Shown in pieces: positions 9,022 through 16,398 of a stretch of 64,000 nt of DNA (its first letter is position 1; each line of letters starts with the position of its first letter). Origin of the DNA: JAPPHA01 sp964291635 (lineage in GTDB: Bacteria > Pseudomonadota > Alphaproteobacteria > Rhodobacterales > Rhodobacteraceae); the NCBI GenBank assembly GCA_964291635.2, contig OZ219890.1, positions 186,001 to 250,000 on the forward strand, written 5' to 3'. A program made the position numbers and the translations under genes. The notes below the pieces were generated by a model. The model was not told the DNA's origin and made no database searches. It saw nothing but the letters and a program-made list of their open reading frames with translations.

Positions 9022-10266
9022 GTGAGCGAGACCTCCACATACCGCAACATCATCTACCGGCTTCTGCCAGGCTCCAGGGCCAACGCACGGCGCCTGGCCG
9101 GACAGGCGGGCGCCTGCCGCTTCGTCTGGAACACCATACTGGTGCAGCACAATGACGCCCATGAGGAGGCGAAGGCCAACGGGGAGAAACCTCCGTCGGT
9201 TTCGTTCTTCTCACTCGGCAGGGAGTTCACCGTGCTCCGCGGCGAAATCCCGTGGCTTTGCGCGTACTCCTTCAGCATCACCCGGTACGTGCTCAAGGAC
9301 CAGGCCGATGCGTGGAAGGCGTTCTTCAGGGGCGAGGCAGGACATTCACGCTTCAAGTCCCGCCACGGGTCGACGCCGTCCTTCACCATTCCCGAAGCCG
9401 TCACCATCAGGGACGACATGATCAATGTCCCGAGGGTTGGTCCCATGCGCATCCGGCGGAAGGGCGGGAACCCGTATCCCGAGGGCAAGCCGGTGAAAGC
9501 CGTGATCAGGAAGATCGCCGGCAAGTGGTACGTCACCGTCTGCTACGAGGTCGAGGCTGAGGAGCATCCCGACACCGGGGTTTTGGCGGGCGTGGACATG
9601 AACGTCCGCCAGGTGGCGGTGGTGGACACGACCGGAGAGGCGGAGATCATCCCCGCGCCCGATACGGGCCGGCTTGATGCGAAGATCGGGCGCAACCAGC
9701 GCCGGCTTGCCCGCCAGCGCAAGGGGTCACGGCGGCGCATGAGAACCAGGCTCAGGCTGCAGAGGCTCCAGCGAAAGCGGGCCAACAGGCGCAAGAACTG
9801 GCAGCACCAGGTCAGCCGCCGGATCGCGAACCGGGCGAGCACGGTGATTGTCGAGAAACTCAACACCCAGGGCATGACCCGCTCGGCCAGGGGCACGCTC
9901 GAGAACCCCGGCACGATGGTGAAGGCCAAGTCCGGTCTCAACAGGGAGATACTCAACACCGGCTGGCATGGCATGAAGGAGAAGCTCGGTTACAAGTGCT
10001 TGGAACTGAACGAGGTCAACCCTGCATATACCAGCCAGTCGTGCAACGCCTGCGGGTTCACTGTTCCGGGAAACCGGAACGAACGGAAGTTCGAATGCGT
10101 GGCGTGCGGCCATGCCGACCATGCGGACCTGAACGCGGCCCGCAACATCATGGCCTCCGGGATTGGCGCGTCTGCACGGCGAGGGGCGTTGGCGCTGGCC
10201 ACCCCTGTGACCCGTGAAACTGATCGAAAGCTGGCGGCGCGACGCGCCGTCAACCCATCTTTATAA
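9022..10266 (+). CDS. tnpB: TnpB, RNA-guided nuclease of transposon
   Basis: A 414-residue TnpB (OrfB) protein. The RuvC-like triad looks complete: Asp192 in GVDMN, Glu278 in VIVEKLN and Asp369 in HADLNAARN. A zinc ribbon of two CxxC pairs (SCNACG, ECVACG) lies between the second and third. An Arg/Lys-rich helical region precedes the Glu. Start GTG 9022 is preferred, since TTG 9001 only adds an unlike leader. TnpB proteins use an RNA from the element's right end to cut the empty donor site and so keep the element in place. No transposase gene accompanies it. The length is normal and I see no lesion, so it may be active. Confidence 0.92.
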   Translation: MSETSTYRNIIYRLLPGSRANARRLAGQAGACRFVWNTILVQHNDAHEEAKANGEKPPSVSFFSLGREFTVLRGEIPWLCAYSFSITRYVLKDQADAWKAFFRGEAGHSRFKSRHGSTPSFTIPEAVTIRDDMINVPRVGPMRIRRKGGNPYPEGKPVKAVIRKIAGKWYVTVCYEVEAEEHPDTGVLAGVDMNVRQVAVVDTTGEAEIIPAPDTGRLDAKIGRNQRRLARQRKGSRRRMRTRLRLQRLQRKRANRRKNWQHQVSRRIANRASTVIVEKLNTQGMTRSARGTLENPGTMVKAKSGLNREILNTGWHGMKEKLGYKCLELNEVNPAYTSQSCNACGFTVPGNRNERKFECVACGHADHADLNAARNIMASGIGASARRGALALATPVTRETDRKLAARRAVNPSL

Positions 10267-10272
10267 GTCCCA
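10195..10272 (+). repeat. Right terminal inverted repeat; probable omega-RNA 3' region
   Basis: This segment overlaps the last codons of tnpB and about 6 bp beyond. It contains a near-perfect hairpin GGCGCG-A-CGCGCC at 10236-10248. It mirrors the left end at 8826-8900. In known TnpB systems the guide RNA spans the 3' end of tnpB and the right end, with the guide starting at the first flanking base; here that would be 10273. The RNA itself is inferred, not seen. Confidence 0.65.
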
Positions 10273-10281
10273 AACGATAAG
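10273..10281. repeat. Target site duplication, right copy (AACGATAAG)
   Basis: An exact second copy of the nine bases at 8817-8825, immediately after the right inverted repeat and leading into the lacI frame ACG ATA AGC CAA. Confidence 0.75.
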
Positions 10282-11265
10282 CCAAGTGGCTCGAGAAGCC
10301 GGTTTTTCCCGGCTACTGTTTCCCGGTACCTTAGCAATCGTATCGAACTGCCCGCGTCGACGGCTTTGCGCATCGATGCGGCCGTTGCACGTCTCGGTTA
10401 TCGACCAAATCTCCTCGCCAGGCGATTGAGTACGGGACGGACCGAGACGATCGGACTTGTCGCCCCGGAGATTTCAAATCCGTTTTTTTGCGAAACTTGC
10501 GGACACGGTCGAGGACGAGGCGGAACTGCACGGACACTCTGTGCTGATGTCCAGCACGCGCGGTGCGCGCGAGCGCGAAATCACCTATCTCGGGAGGCTT
10601 GAGGATCGGCATGTCGACGGTCTGATCATGATGACGAACGAACCGGTTGACGGAACCCTGGCAAAAAACATCGATACCCACTCCAACGTGGTGCTCGTCG
10701 ACGAGGATGTTCCAGGCGTGGCAGTGCCCAAGGTATTCGTCGAAAACGAGTACGGTACCTATCTCGCGACTCGCCATCTGATCGGGGCCGGACACACGCG
10801 CATCGCCCACATTAGCGGCCCAAGGTATCTCATGAGCGTCACGGAACGCATGGATGGCTACCTGCGTGCACTGCGTGAGGACAGGGTTGAACCATCGATG
10901 TCCCGTGTCCTGCACGGCTCAAATTCCCGGAAATTCGGTGCCGGGGCCATTGACCAAATGCTCTCGCACGCGGACCGGCCGACTGCCGTGTTTGCGGAAG
11001 CGACATCGTTGCGACCGGCGTCATGCAGCGGCTTCGCGAGCGCGGGTTAAACGTGGCGGACGACATTTCAGTGGTCGGATTCGACGACATGCCCTTCGCC
11101 GATATGCTTGCTACTGCGCTCACCACGGTCCGTCAGCCGATCGAGACGCTAGGCCGTAAGGCGTTCAGGGCCTTGTACGCACTCATCAACAAACAGGAAC
11201 CTGTCGCCGAAGAGCGACTTCCTGTCTCGCTTGTCGAACGCGAGTCGGTCGCCAGGCGATCCTGA
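10273..11265 (+). pseudogene. LacI-type regulator, main part, three frameshifts
   Basis: This is the bulk of a LacI/GalR-family repressor. Recognisable pieces are the helix-turn-helix (ISQVAREAGFS, then PATVSRYLSN), the hinge segment LGYRPNLLARRLSTG, the ligand-domain start IGLVAPEISNPFF, and the C-terminal VVGFDDMPFAD with TTVRQPIETLG. Three single-base indels break it. One C is missing from the CCC at 10308-10310. There is an extra T in the seven-T run at 10483-10489. One T is missing at about 10991. With the TnpB insertion that makes four lesions, so it is not functional. No sugar genes that it might control remain nearby. Confidence 0.85.
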
Positions 11266-11813
11266 CTTCAGTCGTTCTACCGCGGCCGCCGGTAAATCCG
11301 CCGCCGTACCCTTCCCGGCTACCGCCTCGGACTTCAGCACGATTGACGGGTACGACCGTTTTTTCACCGGATCAATTGGCGCGCCCGCGCCCGTCCGGCC
11401 ATCACATTCGCGGCTTTTTCCCGTGTTCACCATCACGCCGGAACGGTGAGAGTCGCCCCAGGAACGGCCCTCGTCACCACGGATCATTCGCGAGGCGCCC
11501 AATGACCGGCAGCGCCTGTTGCTGCACGATCCACGGAATGACAATCGTCATGTCACTCCCTCGAAACCAGGTTTGGAAGCGGTCGACAGCACCCTCGGCT
11601 GGAATCTCTTGGCCCTGGCGCGCGACTGGCCAGGAACCCACCAGAGCCCAAATGACGTGCCGGCTCAAAATTCGTGCTGATCCCGGATGAATTCAACACA
11701 CCATGCAAAATGAGAAGACGACCGGAAACGGGCCCCTGGGCTTGTCCGTGTGGTGGCATAGGCGAACCGCGTTGGCATAGGTCACTCCGGTAGAAAGCGG
11801 GCGTAGCTATTTT
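11266..11813. other. Stretch without a supported gene, upstream of amtB
   Basis: Between the lacI remnant and the amtB promoter no reading frame matches a family I know. A frame at about 11450-11680 on the plus strand looks protein-like (it contains RQRLLLHDPRNDN and STLGWNLLALARDW) but lacks a clear start, so it may be another decayed gene. No glnK is found here. Confidence 0.5.
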
Positions 11814-11842
11814 TTGATCATACCCAGATTTTTTTGTATAAT
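11814..11842 (+). promoter_or_regulatory. Sigma-70-type promoter of amtB
   Basis: TTGATC (11814-11819) and TATAAT (11837-11842) are separated by exactly 17 bp in an AT-rich stretch, giving a near-consensus housekeeping promoter. Transcription would start near 11849 and leave a leader of about 120 nt before the amtB ATG. No sigma-54 GG-N10-GC pair was found in this region. Confidence 0.65.
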
Positions 11843-11968
11843 TTTTGGTCATATCTGCAATTGAACATTCAGCTTTCTCGGATTTTCCCCAGCTTCTGGT
11901 TGAATCCTGATATCCAACGGTTTCTTCGTGACGCTGACCGAGAAATCCAACCAAGAGGGGAATCATTC

Positions 11969-13150
11969 ATGAATGGAGCTGACACAGCCTGGATCATTGT
12001 CGCAACGGCACTGGTGCTGTTCATGACGCTACCGGGTCTGGCCCTGTTTTACGGCGGCCTCGTTCGGGCGCGAAATGTCTTGTCGGTACTGACTCAGTGC
12101 TATGCGATCGCCTGCGTCATCAGTGTCTTGTGGCTGGCACTCGGGTATTCGATCGCGTTCGGTGGAGGACAGTCCGGGATCTGGGGAGGATTCGAACGTG
12201 CCTTCCTCGCCGGCGTGACGCCGGATTCCCTGAGCGGTACGCTGCCCGAGGTCCTGTTTTTCGCCTTTCAGATGACGTTCGCCATCATCACGCCCGCACT
12301 CATCGTCGGGGCGTTCGTGGAGCGAATCAGCTTCGGGTTCGTACTCCTGTTCTGTGCACTTTGGTCACTCGTCTGCTACGCACCGGTCGCGCACTGGATC
12401 TGGGGCGGCGGGTTTCTGGCCGATGGCGGAATATTCGGTGACGTCGGGATTCGGGACTTCGCGGGCGGGATCGTTGTTCACGAAACAGCCGGAATTACGG
12501 CGCTTGTACTCGCGTTCCTGCTCGGCAGTCGAAGCAAGAAAAAAGTTGTCCCGCACAACCCTGGATACGTCATGATTGGTGCCGCCATGCTCTGGGTGGG
12601 CTGGTTCGGTTTCAATGGCGGGTCGCAGCTTGCAGCCGATGGCGGCGCCGCGATGGCATTGACTGTCACGCATATATCGGCGGCGGCCGCCTCGCTGACA
12701 TGGGCACTCTGGGAACGGATCAAGTTCGGCAAGGTTTCCCTTGTCGGCATGGTCACCGGAACCATTGCCGGATTGGCGTCAATAACCCCTGCGTCCGGGT
12801 TCGTGGGTCCGATTGGCGCCCTGATCATCGGTGGAGTTGCTGGCATCCTTTGTCAGGAAGCGTGCAAGCTGGTCAAGGAAACACTGAACATCGATGACTC
12901 CCTCGACGTGTTCGCCGTGCACGGAGTCGGTGGAGTCTTCGGGACCGTCATGATCGCGGTGTTCGGTCAGGGAAGTTTCGTGGCCCAGGCCGGTTCCGTC
13001 GTCATTGTCGGAGTTTTCACCGTCATCGCCACCGTAATCCTTGCAAAGCTCGCGGGCCTGGTCTTCGCCATGCGTGTGTCCGATGAGACCGAAGAATCCG
13101 GGCTGGACCTGAGCACCCATGGTGAGCAGGCATACAACCTGTCGTCGTAA
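11969..13150 (+). CDS. amtB: AmtB, ammonium transporter
   Basis: A 393-residue Amt/Rh-family ammonium channel with about eleven membrane helices. Family stretches visible are LPGLALFYGGLVR near the N-terminus, HETAGITALVLAF with the first pore His, GWFGFNGGS, and AVHGVGGVFGT with the second pore His. ATG 11969 is chosen because GAGGGGA lies upstream and the protein then starts as usual for Amt. Usually glnK, encoding its PII partner, lies next to amtB; here it does not. NtrB/NtrC and GlnE elsewhere in the window belong to the same nitrogen circuit. Confidence 0.95.
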   Translation: MNGADTAWIIVATALVLFMTLPGLALFYGGLVRARNVLSVLTQCYAIACVISVLWLALGYSIAFGGGQSGIWGGFERAFLAGVTPDSLSGTLPEVLFFAFQMTFAIITPALIVGAFVERISFGFVLLFCALWSLVCYAPVAHWIWGGGFLADGGIFGDVGIRDFAGGIVVHETAGITALVLAFLLGSRSKKKVVPHNPGYVMIGAAMLWVGWFGFNGGSQLAADGGAAMALTVTHISAAAASLTWALWERIKFGKVSLVGMVTGTIAGLASITPASGFVGPIGALIIGGVAGILCQEACKLVKETLNIDDSLDVFAVHGVGGVFGTVMIAVFGQGSFVAQAGSVVIVGVFTVIATVILAKLAGLVFAMRVSDETEESGLDLSTHGEQAYNLSS

Positions 13151-13194
13151 GCGATATCGCGGGGCGAAATCCGGCCTGATTCAATCCGATCCGT

Positions 13195-13231
13195 GAGACC
13201 GGAGGCTATTCACGAAAAACCCTCCGGTCTC
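13195..13231. terminator. Perfect hairpin between amtB and ratA
   Basis: GAGACCGGAGG (13195-13205) and CCTCCGGTCTC (13221-13231) form an 11 bp perfect stem with a 15-base loop. It sits between the convergent amtB and ratA genes and includes the ratA stop codon. No long T-run follows on either strand, so a bidirectional terminator role is probable but not certain. Confidence 0.5.
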
Positions 13232-13701
13232 CCGATTTCGGCTGCGGAACACTTGTCCTGGTCGTGAAGTGATCTCGCACGTTCCTCGAAGGCGTGAATG
13301 ACCCGTTGCATGGCCATGTTGAAGGCGATTCCAACCGTCTTTCGAAGCAGGAACGACCTGAACTCGAAATCAATGAAGAACCGGACTTCGCAACCGTCGC
13401 CTTCCGGAACAAAGCGCCACTGGGAGTCAAGCTTCCTGAAGAGCCCTTCCAGATTGCTGACGTCGATTGTGAGATTGTCTGGATCAAGGATGACCCGACT
13501 GCGATACGACTCCCTGAATGCCTTGAATGACAGTACGAGTTCGGTGTCCAGGATTTCCTTTTCTCCGTCCGGCCGACGGTTTTCGATCCTGGCGCCAACG
13601 CACCAGGGAAGAAACTCGGGATAGCTTTCGATGTCGGCGACAAGGTCAAACATCTTCCTTGCCGGCCATGACACGGTCCTGGTGACTATTTTCGGGGTCA
13701 T
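13210..13701 (-). CDS. RatA/Coq10-type START-domain protein
   Basis: A 163-residue polyketide cyclase/START-like protein of the RatA/COQ10 family. Conserved stretches are the MFDLVADIESYPEFLPWCVGA-type start, FRESYRSRV, and the C-terminal amphipathic helix. In alphaproteobacteria this gene lies beside lipA and is thought to bind ubiquinone or assist its function, as Coq10 does; the E. coli homologue RatA was described as a ribosome association toxin. Here lipA lies upstream on the same strand but hpt has entered between them on the other strand. The start ATG 13701 leaves a 103 bp divergent gap to hpt. Confidence 0.88.
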   Translation of the reverse strand: MTPKIVTRTVSWPARKMFDLVADIESYPEFLPWCVGARIENRRPDGEKEILDTELVLSFKAFRESYRSRVILDPDNLTIDVSNLEGLFRKLDSQWRFVPEGDGCEVRFFIDFEFRSFLLRKTVGIAFNMAMQRVIHAFEERARSLHDQDKCSAAEIGRPEGFS

Positions 13702-13804
13702 GAATTCCTGTCTCCAACGCCGATTCCGGGTCCAGGCTCGGCTAGGTCAATGACTCGGCCGGCACGTTGACGTTAACGCGTCCGGACAATATTGAATCGG
13801 CGTC

Positions 13805-14413
13805 ATGACGAGCCCTTCCCGAACCGTGGGTCCCGTGCCGCAGGCGCAGGTGAACCTTGAAGGAACACCGTACTTTGTCGATCCCATGATTTCGGCGAAG
13901 TCGATCGCTGCCAGGGTCGAATCCCTTGCCGAGGAGATTTCCATCCATTTCGCCGGAACCGAGCAACTTGTCGTCGTCGGTCTCCTCAGGGGTTCCTTTG
14001 TCTTCATTGCCGACCTGGTACGTGAACTGGATTTGCATGTAGAAGTCGATTTCATGGAGACCTCTTCGTACGGTTTTGGAATGCAATCGTCTAAAGAAGT
14101 TCGCATAATCAAAGACCTGAGCGGCGAAGTTTCAGGAAGGGATGTCCTGGTTGTCGAAGACATCGTCGACACGGGACATACGTTGAGCCATGTCCTGAAA
14201 CTCCTTCGCGCGCGGAATCCCATCCGGCTCGAAGCCTGCGCGCTTCTGGACAAGCCCTCCAGGCGGGAGGTGGATGTCAGTGCGAAATGGACAGGGTTCA
14301 CCATACCCGACCGGTTTGTCGTCGGATACGGGATCGACTACGCGCAGAGTAACCGGAACCTGCCCTATATCGGTGCCGTCCGCTTCGACGAAGGGCCTGA
14401 CGCACCTGATTGA
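13805..14413 (+). CDS. hpt: Hypoxanthine phosphoribosyltransferase
   Basis: A 202-residue purine salvage enzyme that converts hypoxanthine and/or guanine to the nucleotide using PRPP. The PRPP-binding signature VLVVEDIVDTGHTL is complete, and LVVVGLLRGSFVF and DFMETSSYG match the type I phosphoribosyltransferase fold. A stretch of about 25 residues precedes the usual start (FVDPMISAKSI), so translation could begin at a later Met such as 13886. It is read divergently from ratA and convergently with lipA. De novo purine genes lie at 55626-59432. Confidence 0.92.
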   Translation: MTSPSRTVGPVPQAQVNLEGTPYFVDPMISAKSIAARVESLAEEISIHFAGTEQLVVVGLLRGSFVFIADLVRELDLHVEVDFMETSSYGFGMQSSKEVRIIKDLSGEVSGRDVLVVEDIVDTGHTLSHVLKLLRARNPIRLEACALLDKPSRREVDVSAKWTGFTIPDRFVVGYGIDYAQSNRNLPYIGAVRFDEGPDAPD

Positions 14414-14643
14414 CACATCGGGGGATGACAGCCTTTCCCGACCCGACGGTTTCCTCGTACCTGGTCATGTTCGCTAGAACGGACCGCCCCGTGGGTAAAG
14501 CGCGGGTTCGATCCGCTGGCGGCGATATGGTCAACACCACGTCACCTGGTTTGCCCTGGCAACTTGGGCATGCGGAGCGGCTCCGGCATTCAACCAGGTG
14601 GACATTCGGATCCAGGTCTTCACGAACTGGCAGGAGTCGCGCC

Positions 14644-15663
14644 TCACGGCTCACACGCGTAAGCCCGGCGTCGAGCATCCTGCAGGCGGCGAAAATCTTC
14701 CCCTGCGTGATAGCTCGAACGCGTCAGCGGCGAAGCAGAAACAACCAGGAAACCCTTGCCGATTGCTGCGCAATCGAGTTCTTTGAATTCATCGGGAGTT
14801 ACAAATCTCATGACGGGATAATGTTTCGGGGTCGGTTGAAGGTACTGGCCGATGGTCAGGAAATCCACTTCCGCTGAGCGCAGGTCATCCATGACCTGGT
14901 GAACCTCGATCCGGCTTTCGCCGAGTCCAACCATGACACCCGACTTCGTGAACATCGCCGGATTCCTTTCCTTGACCCGCTGAAGCAGCCGCAGGGAATG
15001 GAAATACCGCGCACCGGGACGTACCTCGGGATAGAGCCTCGGGACGGTTTCCAGGTTGTGGTTGAAGACGTCGGGACCCGCATCGACTACGGCTTCCAGG
15101 GCAGAATCGGCGCATCTGAGAAAGTCCGGGGTCAGGACCTCTACCGTCGTCCCCGGTGCACGTCGCTTGATCGCCTTGATCGTTCGCGCGAAATGCTCCG
15201 CTCCGCCGTCCTCGAGATCATCGCGATCGACCGAAGTGATGACGACATGATTCAGGTCCAGCTTTTGAACCGCAGCAGCTGCGCGGGCCGGTTCGAAGGG
15301 ATCCAGCGAATCCGGCCTTCCCGTCGCCACGTTGCAGAAACGGCAACCCCGTGTACAGGTGTCACCCATGATCATCATGGTGGCGTGGCCCTGGGACCAG
15401 CATTCACCAATGTTCGGGCAAGCGGCTTCCTCGCAAACCGTCGAGAGACGGTACTCACGGATGACCTCCCGTGTCCGGGCATAACCGCGCGAAGCGGGAG
15501 CCTTGACCCGAATCCAGGGCGGTTTCCTCATGGCAACCGTGGCCGGTTTCCCGGAGTGTTCCGGATGTCTGACCCGAGCAGCTTCCTTGTCAATCGTCTC
15601 CACCTTCTTCCTCGCTCTCCCGCTGCGACGCAAGTCCTCTGCGAACCTAGCAGATCCGGTCAA
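14644..15663 (-). CDS. lipA: Lipoyl synthase
   Basis: A 339-residue radical SAM enzyme that inserts two sulfurs into octanoyl groups to form lipoyl cofactor. The auxiliary cluster Cys set CEEAACPNIGEC and the radical SAM set CTRGCRFC are both intact, and the C-terminal RSSYHA supplies the Ser ligand. The N-terminus has a longer basic leader than E. coli LipA, usual in alphaproteobacteria. LipA is normally paired with the Coq10-type gene, found here at 13210-13701. The 15664-16365 region upstream holds its promoter but no other gene. Confidence 0.96.
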   Translation of the reverse strand: MTGSARFAEDLRRSGRARKKVETIDKEAARVRHPEHSGKPATVAMRKPPWIRVKAPASRGYARTREVIREYRLSTVCEEAACPNIGECWSQGHATMMIMGDTCTRGCRFCNVATGRPDSLDPFEPARAAAAVQKLDLNHVVITSVDRDDLEDGGAEHFARTIKAIKRRAPGTTVEVLTPDFLRCADSALEAVVDAGPDVFNHNLETVPRLYPEVRPGARYFHSLRLLQRVKERNPAMFTKSGVMVGLGESRIEVHQVMDDLRSAEVDFLTIGQYLQPTPKHYPVMRFVTPDEFKELDCAAIGKGFLVVSASPLTRSSYHAGEDFRRLQDARRRAYACEP

Positions 15664-16365
15664 ACAAGGTAATCCGAAGTTGCTTCGGGATAACCGAGTT
15701 GCGGTGCGTCATCGGTATCGGACATGGATCAATCGAGGAGCGCAGGCGAAATCTGCGGCCTGGTCCCGTGTCGAGATCCATGACGCGACGGTCCGGATAA
15801 CAGCCGTCGCGCCAGGGGCGCCGGTTGCCGGCCTCCTTCGTACAATTCGCCGCATGCCCGAAAGGGCATGAAGCGCCTACCCCGGGTTTTCGTTGGCGGA
15901 CCGCGTGGCTGGTTACGGACAGGAACCGCAACGGGGCAGGCAACCTCAGCCAGATTGCCGATACAGGTTTATGTAACACAGGTCTCCAGCGACCATTGAC
16001 GCAAGGCGCGTAGCCACGCATTCGGCCGGGACCGGCCACGAACTTCCTGACGGACGGAAACCGTTCGGGACTGCGCAAATTCCTGGCCAATCGTTGCCCG
16101 AGTCGGCGTTGGGCGCGTAAATCGTCGAATACCGGCAATCTCCTGTTGCTGCCATTGCCAACGACCTCAAAGATCGTGGGCGCAGAGCCGGCGCAACGAT
16201 TCCTGGCAATGTCAATTGCTCTCGGCATCATCGATTCTCCACACAGTGATGTCGCTGACGCCCCCCCTGCTCCCTCTCATGCCCGTCAATCGCGGCAAGC
16301 TATACACCTCGGCGCATTTCATCCGGGAGGCAAGCGGTATCGAAAGGATTGCAAAGAGTTCAAAC
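15664..16365. other. Gene-free stretch between lipA and the MMPL exporter
   Basis: About 700 bp with no reading frame that I can relate to a protein. The longest, on the minus strand, is rich in Arg, Pro and Cys like a random GC-rich frame. No repeat or RNA gene is apparent. Confidence 0.5.
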
Positions 16366-16389
16366 GTTCCGCCCGCGTCCGGGCGGAAC
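16366..16389 (-). terminator. Intrinsic terminator of the MMPL exporter gene
   Basis: GTTCCGCCCG (16366-16375) and CGGGCGGAAC (16380-16389) form a perfect 10 bp stem with a CGTC loop, 9 bp beyond the stop codon. On the minus strand it is followed by a short T-rich stretch. It fits a rho-independent terminator. Confidence 0.7.
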
Positions 16390-16398
16390 GGGCGCGAA

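Larger units (their letters stand above)
8826..10272 (+). mobile_element. TnpB element with long inverted ends
   Basis: The element is about 1447 bp and carries a single gene, tnpB, on the plus strand. Its ends are imperfect inverted repeats of about 70 bp (roughly 80% identical by eye) and it is flanked by a 9 bp direct repeat. IS200/IS605 and IS607 elements, the usual hosts of tnpB, have neither terminal inverted repeats nor target duplications. No DDE, Y1 or serine transposase is present, so the element looks non-autonomous. It splits a LacI-type regulator near codon 16. Confidence 0.75.

Noticed and set aside
11690..11968. Sigma-54 promoter for amtB at the TGGCAT motifs
   Set aside because: The GG and GC elements are not spaced by 10 bp, whereas a sigma-70 promoter is evident at 11814-11842.
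14500..14530. tRNA-like GGGTTCGATCC stretch
   Set aside because: The flanking bases do not form a five-pair T-stem, and no D-arm, anticodon arm or acceptor stem can be built around it.
16080..16110. 15-base match CAACGATTGGCCAGG (minus strand) shared with about 57612-57626
   Set aside because: A single 15-base match is expected by chance in 64 kb on two strands, and the flanks do not align.
15647..16231. Minus-strand frame of 194 codons upstream of lipA
   Set aside because: Composition is that of a random GC-rich frame, without motif, ribosome-binding site or family resemblance.
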